Position numbers and translations under genes: made by a program. Below, piece by piece: positions 4,998 through 8,920 of a stretch of 8,920 nucleotides of DNA. Within the stretch, counting starts at the first letter, position 1. Every line of letters begins with the position of its first letter. The notes below the pieces were generated by a model. That model saw nothing but the letters and a program-made list of their open reading frames with translations. It made no database searches and was not told the DNA's origin. Source of the stretch: an uncultured Oscillospiraceae bacterium (GTDB taxonomy: Bacteria; Bacillota; Clostridia; Oscillospirales; Acutalibacteraceae); contig CAJKBW010000109.1 of assembly GCA_905198295.1 (NCBI GenBank), positions 1 through 8,920 on the forward strand, written 5' to 3'.

Positions 4998-6458
4998 TTA
5001 CTTCTCAATCCGGGCGTGGTTTTCCAGAACATAGCGGTAGAACTTGACCGCCTTGGCGACCGCGTCCACGTCCACGTTTTCGTCCCGGGCATGCACGCTT
5101 CCCATCTGCTGGCCGCTGATAACAAGCGGGGCAAAGCGTACCGCACACGGGCAGTATGGCGCATAGTGGCGTGCGTCGGTGCCGCCGAGCATGATATAGG
5201 GGGCAACGCCGGCATCCGGAAAGCATTCGCGCACACATTCTTCCACAAAGCGATAGTTCGGGTTTTCCATATCCACCACCGGTGAGCAGTCGTGTCCCTC
5301 CAGCAGCTCGACATCAATACCGTATTTCTGCGCCTCGCGGCGGAGAATTTCCATCGATTCCGCCATCGGCTGATGGATCATAAAGCGCAGGTTGGCGGTT
5401 ACGCTCGCTTCCGCCGGAATAACATTCGGGGAAGCGCTGCCCTGCATCATCGTGAAAGCGCAGGTGGTGGCGAGCATGGCGCCCGCCTGACCGCTTACTT
5501 TTGGCAACACGATTTTCAGCAGCGGCTCAAACAGCCACAGGTTGCCGAACAGCAGCCGGAAGGGAAAGCGCATATCTGTTGCCATCGAGCGGAACATCCG
5601 CCGGATCGGCGGCGTGAATTTTTTCCGGAAGGGCGAATGCATTTCCATATGATTGACAAACGCGGCGAGGCGGGCAATGGGAGTGTTTTTCGGCGGGGTG
5701 CTGGAATGCCCGCCCTCGGCGCGGGCGACAAAGCGCACGTCCGCATAGCCCTTTTCCAGAATGCCCAGCATCGCGTAGTGGCCGGTCAAGCCAGGCATCG
5801 GCGCATGGACGATCGCGCCGCCTTCGTCGAGCACGAGATCCAGCTTCACGCCGTGCGCCTGCAGATATTCAGCGGTTTTGGGAGCGCCATCTCCCATGAT
5901 TTCCTCATTGCAGGAGCTGGCCACATACACGTCGCAGGAGGGGGTGAAGTTTTCGCGCAGCAGTTCTTCCACCGCCTCGAGAATTGCACACAGCGAACCC
6001 TTGGTATCCATTGTGCCGCGGCCCCAGATGCGGCCTTCGGCGATCTTGCCGGCAAAGGGCGGATATTTCCATTCGCCGGTCGCTTCGACGACATCCTGAT
6101 GGGACATCAGCAGCACGGCATGATCGTGTGACTTTCCCGGCCAGCGGAACAGCAGGGAGCCGTCGATTTCCGTCTTCTCCAGCTTTTCATGGATCAGCGG
6201 GAAAAGCTGCGCCAGAACTGCATGGAAACGATCGAATTTCGAGAGATCATCTGCGCCGCGCAGGCTGATGGTTTCGCACTGGATCATCTGCGAGAGATCT
6301 CCGACATATTTATCCCGTTCCGCTTCAGTAAACGCAACCGCGGGTTTGGCGGCGGAGTGCGTGCTGCGGCCGATCATAAACGTATGGACTACGGCGATCA
6401 GCAGCAGAAGAATCAGCAGCCCGATCAGGCCGAGCAGGATGTAAAGCAGCCACATCAT
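4998..6458 (-). CDS. Membrane-anchored M20-family metallopeptidase (PM20D1/CPS1-like)
   Basis: The 486-residue protein starts with a long hydrophobic helix (3-25), an uncleaved anchor, followed by the catalytic domain. The dizinc site is complete: H120 and D122 (SHQDVV), bridging D151 (GRGTMDTKG), catalytic E185 and ligand E186 (CNEE), D211 (DEGG) and C-terminal H456 (VHARDE). The lid/dimer domain has GGHSSTPP (249-256), and GGTDARHY (425-432) is typical of the PM20D1 and yeast CPS1 branch. Known relatives cleave N-acyl amino acids and dipeptides; other M20 members remove N-carbamoyl groups. Start ATG 6458 overlaps the TGA of the preceding kinase-like gene by four bases. Without a cleavable signal, the domain's side of the membrane is uncertain; the positive residues after the helix (R31) favour a cytoplasmic domain. 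The natural substrate is unknown. Confidence 0.93.
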   Translation of the reverse strand: MMWLLYILLGLIGLLILLLLIAVVHTFMIGRSTHSAAKPAVAFTEAERDKYVGDLSQMIQCETISLRGADDLSKFDRFHAVLAQLFPLIHEKLEKTEIDGSLLFRWPGKSHDHAVLLMSHQDVVEATGEWKYPPFAGKIAEGRIWGRGTMDTKGSLCAILEAVEELLRENFTPSCDVYVASSCNEEIMGDGAPKTAEYLQAHGVKLDLVLDEGGAIVHAPMPGLTGHYAMLGILEKGYADVRFVARAEGGHSSTPPKNTPIARLAAFVNHMEMHSPFRKKFTPPIRRMFRSMATDMRFPFRLLFGNLWLFEPLLKIVLPKVSGQAGAMLATTCAFTMMQGSASPNVIPAEASVTANLRFMIHQPMAESMEILRREAQKYGIDVELLEGHDCSPVVDMENPNYRFVEECVRECFPDAGVAPYIMLGGTDARHYAPYCPCAVRFAPLVISGQQMGSVHARDENVDVDAVAKAVKFYRYVLENHARIEK

Positions 6459-7030
6459 GTTTCACTTCTCCTTTTCTCTTTTGGGGCTGCGGCTTTGTCC
6501 AGTCCCAGTTTTTCCGCGATGACCTCTGTCCTGACGGTGTAGGTTCCGCTGATTTCGTAATATGGAAGGCCGTGCTTCCGGCATTGTGCCAGATGGAAAC
6601 GATTGTCCGCGATAAGCGACTCCGGCGTGAGCAGAGAGTCATCCAGACGCGTCTCAATGGCGCCGGCATACTTACGGATGACATCGAAATGTCCGCGGAT
6701 ATAGTCTTCTGTCATGATCAGGCAGCAGTAGCGGATCTCCGCCAGATACTCGGCGGAAAAATCTTCCCGCCAGGTAAACGGGATATAACAGCCCTCCAGC
6801 ACAAGGTTCTGCCGATTCTCGATCGCGGTTTTGATGATTTCCCGCAGGATCGGCCAAAGGCAGACGGTCAGCTGGTCGTCATCCTCCGGGGTGAGCGGAA
6901 TCTGTCCGCTGCGGATCAGCCCCATTTTCAGATGATCGATGGACAGATAGGGGAGGGCATACCGCTCAAGCAGCTTCTGGGCCAGCAGCGTTTTGCCGGT
7001 ATGCGAGCTGCCGGCGAGCAAAAAAATCAT
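6455..7030 (-). CDS. Small P-loop NTPase, kinase-like
   Basis: This is a 191-residue single-domain protein of the nucleoside-kinase/zeta/chloramphenicol-phosphotransferase type. Residues 1-14 hold a first beta-strand and a perfect Walker A (G7-S-S-H-T-G12-K13-T14). D32 in YLSIDHLK is in the place of the catalytic or substrate-binding Asp of such kinases, and LVLEGCYI (76-83) is the Walker B-like strand. A lid-like arginine region lies around TEDYIRGHFDVIRKY (about 107-121). The N-terminus begins directly with the first strand, typical of family members. ATG at 7030 follows AGGGAG; the end overlaps the M20 start by four bases. It probably phosphorylates a small molecule, and its place between transporter-like and hydrolase genes suggests the imported compound or a regulatory target. 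It is not paired with an epsilon-type antitoxin, so a toxin role is unlikely. Confidence 0.8.
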   Translation of the reverse strand: MIFLLAGSSHTGKTLLAQKLLERYALPYLSIDHLKMGLIRSGQIPLTPEDDDQLTVCLWPILREIIKTAIENRQNLVLEGCYIPFTWREDFSAEYLAEIRYCCLIMTEDYIRGHFDVIRKYAGAIETRLDDSLLTPESLIADNRFHLAQCRKHGLPYYEISGTYTVRTEVIAEKLGLDKAAAPKEKRRSET

Positions 7031-7062
7031 GTGAGGCGTCTCCCTTCCTGCGGCGGGCCGAC

Positions 7063-7737
7063 TTACAGCATGTTTTTCTTATACAGCAGGCGGGCAAAAG
7101 CGATCGAGATCAGCGCCGCCACCGGCACCAGAATCGCCACCTGGCTGGCCGCGGCCGGCACAAAAATGCACAGCGCCACCATCGCAATAAAAGGCGCGAT
7201 GGCTACCTTGGGGGCTTTGGAAAAATACTTGAAACCCAGCGCGCCGAACAGTGCGGGCACTACGTTATCGAACGCGGGCTGTAGTACCGGAGAATTGAGC
7301 ACCGGGGTGAGCGGGGCGAGCAGCAGCACCCCGATGGCCAGCACGGCACAGGTGGTTATCGCGGAAGCCGCAACCGAAAGGGTGGAAACGATCTCGTTTT
7401 CCTTGGTTCCGTACTCCGTGCCGGCCGTGTCACGGGCATTCATACAGCAGGGGATTTTTAGGTTGGAGAGGTTTCCGGTCACGAAAGCGAGATAGGTGGC
7501 GCCGGTACCGAGCATCGGCGCATAGGTCGCCACCTCGACCAGGCTGGACGGCAGATAGATCAGACAGATGCCGCCGGTACCGATGAGCAGGCCGGTTAGG
7601 TTCGGGCCGGTGCCGAAATAGATGCCGATAAACAACGGTACGCAGAGCATCAGCAGCAGTGCGCCGCCGGTCCATAAACGGCCGGATACGTGCATGCGGT
7701 CTTCAAAGGACATATCTTTCTTTTCCCGTGTTTTCAT
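7063..7737 (-). CDS. Polytopic membrane protein, partner of DUF5058 (unknown function)
   Basis: The product has 224 residues from ATG 7737, nine bases after AAGGAGG; a reading from further upstream (7794) would run back into the DUF5058 gene and is rejected. After a charged cytoplasmic start (MKTREKKDMSFEDR) there are about six hydrophobic segments: roughly 21-41, 48-68, 72-90, 116-141, 178-193 and 197-217. Conspicuous small-residue motifs lie near the third segment (PMLGTGATYLAFVTGNLSNL, 74-93) followed by KIPCCMNARD. Glycine-rich breaks like this occur in substrate sites of secondary transporters and channels. The tail is short and basic (LLYKKNML). The gene starts 16 bases after the DUF5058 stop, and the similar size and hydrophobicity suggest the two form a hetero-oligomer. 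I do not know a named family for it; function as a transport subunit is inference. Confidence 0.85.
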   Translation of the reverse strand: MKTREKKDMSFEDRMHVSGRLWTGGALLLMLCVPLFIGIYFGTGPNLTGLLIGTGGICLIYLPSSLVEVATYAPMLGTGATYLAFVTGNLSNLKIPCCMNARDTAGTEYGTKENEIVSTLSVAASAITTCAVLAIGVLLLAPLTPVLNSPVLQPAFDNVVPALFGALGFKYFSKAPKVAIAPFIAMVALCIFVPAAASQVAILVPVAALISIAFARLLYKKNML

Positions 7738-7753
7738 CCTTGTTCCCCTCCTT

Positions 7754-8497
7754 TCAGGCGCCGGTGATGCCGCCGGTAATATACGCGTAGCCAATGGCCG
7801 ACGCCATGCCGATAATCATGCTCAGCGACAGCGAAAAGCTGTCCAGCCATTTGAAATGCTCGCGGCGGGCCAGCAGGCTGAAAAGCCACATGAATACGGC
7901 GGAAACTGCGATGACCACAAGGCTGGTGAAGTCGCCGGTGGTTACACCGGCAAATCCGGCGCCGATGAAGGCGCATACCATACCGACAAACATGGCGTTG
8001 AACATAATGGTGCCCCAGCGGTTGTCCTTCTGTGAAACGCCGGACATCTTTTTCTGATACCGTTTGAGACCGATGATGCAGAACAGGCCGCCCCAGATGA
8101 TGCCGATGGTCATCACGAAGGCGATGGTGACAAACGATTCGCCGGTCATCGCGGAAGCCGCCAGTTCCTGCATGCCGGTGGCTTTGGCGGCCATATCCGC
8201 CGCCATCACTTCGTAATGCAGTGCGCCGATGACCGAAAGCCGCAGCCAAGGAAGCGGGATGCCGAGAGAACCGGCCAGCGTGATGACACCGATGAGAATG
8301 CCGATGGACGGCACTACCGAAAAGACCACACTGGAGGACAGCACCTTATTGAGTTTTTTCTTATCCATGCCGATGCGCACCCCTTCACGGTACGCCTTAA
8401 ACAGAAATACGGCTGCCATCAGCATCACAAAGATAATGACAATCCCGGCGATCAGGTACATCACGCCGCTATTGGCTTTGGTAAGAAAGTCCGTCAT
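7754..8497 (-). CDS. DUF5058-family integral membrane protein
   Basis: The 247-residue protein is recognised as DUF5058 by its N-terminal pattern: a first helix (11-34) with YLIAGIVIIFVMLMAAVFLF, then a basic loop (KAYREGVRIGMDKKKLNK), SSSVVFSVVPSIGILIGVIT (54-73) and GIPLPWLRLSVIGALHYEVM (79-98). Further helices follow at about 122-143, 164-186, 190-211 and 223-245. P81, P83-W84-L85-R86 and H94-Y95-E96 look like conserved functional residues inside the membrane. The family has no established function; it is usually described only as uncharacterised membrane protein. ATG 8497 overlaps the stop of the ATC-hydrolase-like gene by four bases, with AGGAGG ten bases upstream. Gene order suggests a transporter or permease acting with the next protein, but that is inference. 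Confidence 0.87.
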   Translation of the reverse strand: MTDFLTKANSGVMYLIAGIVIIFVMLMAAVFLFKAYREGVRIGMDKKKLNKVLSSSVVFSVVPSIGILIGVITLAGSLGIPLPWLRLSVIGALHYEVMAADMAAKATGMQELAASAMTGESFVTIAFVMTIGIIWGGLFCIIGLKRYQKKMSGVSQKDNRWGTIMFNAMFVGMVCAFIGAGFAGVTTGDFTSLVVIAVSAVFMWLFSLLARREHFKWLDSFSLSLSMIIGMASAIGYAYITGGITGA

Positions 8498-8920
8498 GGA
8501 TGTTCATCCTCCTTTTTCCCGGATTCATATCCTTTTTTGAAGCGGATTTCACAGTGGGAATCTCCGTGTGCAATGGTTTTGGGCAGCTCCAGCCGTCCGC
8601 CGTAAGAGGCGGCGATGCCGCGGTCCCCGCACATCGCGATGTCGCACAGCCGTCCGATTTCCTCGTCGGTGCAGCCAAGCTTCTGCCAGGCTTTTACCAG
8701 CGGACAGTAATGGAAATCGATGGACAGCGTTTCATCGGTGCTTTCCACAATATCCATTTCGAAAACCAGCCGTGCCGGCAGGGTTAACAAGGTGCTTTTG
8801 AGCCCTTTGAAGCTATCGGTTTTGCCCTTTTTGACCAGATTCATCCCCTGAAAGCAGCCGCAGCGCCGGATCGCCGTTTCAGCGAAATCCTCCCAGGCCA
8901 AGCCCTTCTGCTGTGCTTCG
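8494..8920 (-). CDS. L-2-amino-thiazoline-4-carboxylic acid hydrolase-family protein, 5' end outside window
   Basis: The frame is open from the right edge to TGA at 8494-8496, giving the last 141 residues of the protein; the start lies beyond 8920 (the ATG-less inner start at 8901 would be TTG and is not convincing). The C-terminal half carries the pattern of this family: FHYCPLVKAW, GCTDEEIGRLCDIAMCGDRG, then LPKTIAHGDSHCEIRFKK, with spaced Cys, Asp and His (HYC, LCDIA, GD, HC). The family is named for bacterial enzymes that open the ring of ATC, an intermediate of cysteine production, to S- or N-carbamoyl-cysteine, but most members have no tested activity. It is the first visible gene of the operon, coupled by four bases to DUF5058. 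Assignment to the family is good; the ATC substrate itself is not established. Confidence 0.8.
   Translation of the reverse strand, partial: EAQQKGLAWEDFAETAIRRCGCFQGMNLVKKGKTDSFKGLKSTLLTLPARLVFEMDIVESTDETLSIDFHYCPLVKAWQKLGCTDEEIGRLCDIAMCGDRGIAASYGGRLELPKTIAHGDSHCEIRFKKGYESGKKEDEHP

Noticed and set aside
5292..6131. A 279-codon plus-strand open frame
   Set aside because: It is the mirror of the M20 metallopeptidase gene, rich in His, Arg and Gln as expected of antisense frames in GC-rich coding DNA, with no family resemblance.
6455..7030. Zeta-toxin reading of the P-loop protein
   Set aside because: Walker A and an early Asp are shared with many small-molecule kinases, no epsilon antitoxin is adjacent and the gene is embedded in a metabolic-looking operon.
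6572..7495. A 307-codon plus-strand open frame
   Set aside because: It spans the reverse of the P-loop gene and part of the membrane protein gene, both of which have strong family features on the other strand.
7738..7794. Upstream extension of the DUF5058 partner by 19 codons
   Set aside because: It would start inside the DUF5058 gene without a binding site, while ATG 7737 has AAGGAGG at good spacing and gives a typical basic N-terminus.

Overview
The window looks like the chromosome of a moderately GC-rich member of the Bacillota, probably an anaerobic clostridial or Negativicutes-type bacterium. The clues are purine-rich AGGAGG-type ribosome binding sites, frequent GTG starts, sigma-A style promoters with TG-extended -10 boxes, a winged-helix/LicC-like fusion protein and a DUF5058 membrane protein. 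No genus can be named from the sequence alone. I saw no rRNA, tRNA, CRISPR array, insertion sequence or phage gene.

Left part (1-1904, minus strand): a short 11-helix-type sodium-dependent NSS transporter, expressed from its own strong promoter through a ~154-nt structured leader, and upstream of it an XRE-type repressor gene. Centre left (1905-3356, plus strand): the XRE gene and a rightward mini-operon diverge from overlapping promoters that carry a repeated 12-bp motif, a likely operator. The rightward transcript holds a 23-codon leader ORF, a hairpin that buries the next ribosome binding site, a 31-residue single-helix membrane peptide, a possible 49-residue protein, and a winged-helix/nucleotidyltransferase fusion related to LicC, the CTP:phosphocholine cytidylyltransferase. 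A second promoter precedes the last gene. A chloramphenicol-acetyltransferase-like gene follows, broken by one missing base. It meets the leftward operon at a bidirectional terminator (4016-4057).

Right part (4061-8920, minus strand): a tightly packed operon of seven genes running off the right edge. In order of transcription these are an L-2-amino-thiazoline-4-carboxylic acid (ATC) hydrolase-family protein (start outside the window), a DUF5058 membrane protein, a second polytopic membrane protein, a small P-loop kinase-like protein, a membrane-anchored M20 metallopeptidase of the PM20D1/CPS1 type, an 80-residue unknown and a MNT-type nucleotidyltransferase. Four-base overlaps or gaps of 32 bases or less link the genes. 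The first five resemble an uptake-and-hydrolysis module: a two-protein membrane system plus two hydrolases of the kinds that act in sequence in ATC breakdown (ring opening, then amide removal). This is the best candidate for an undescribed system here, but substrate and function are inference.
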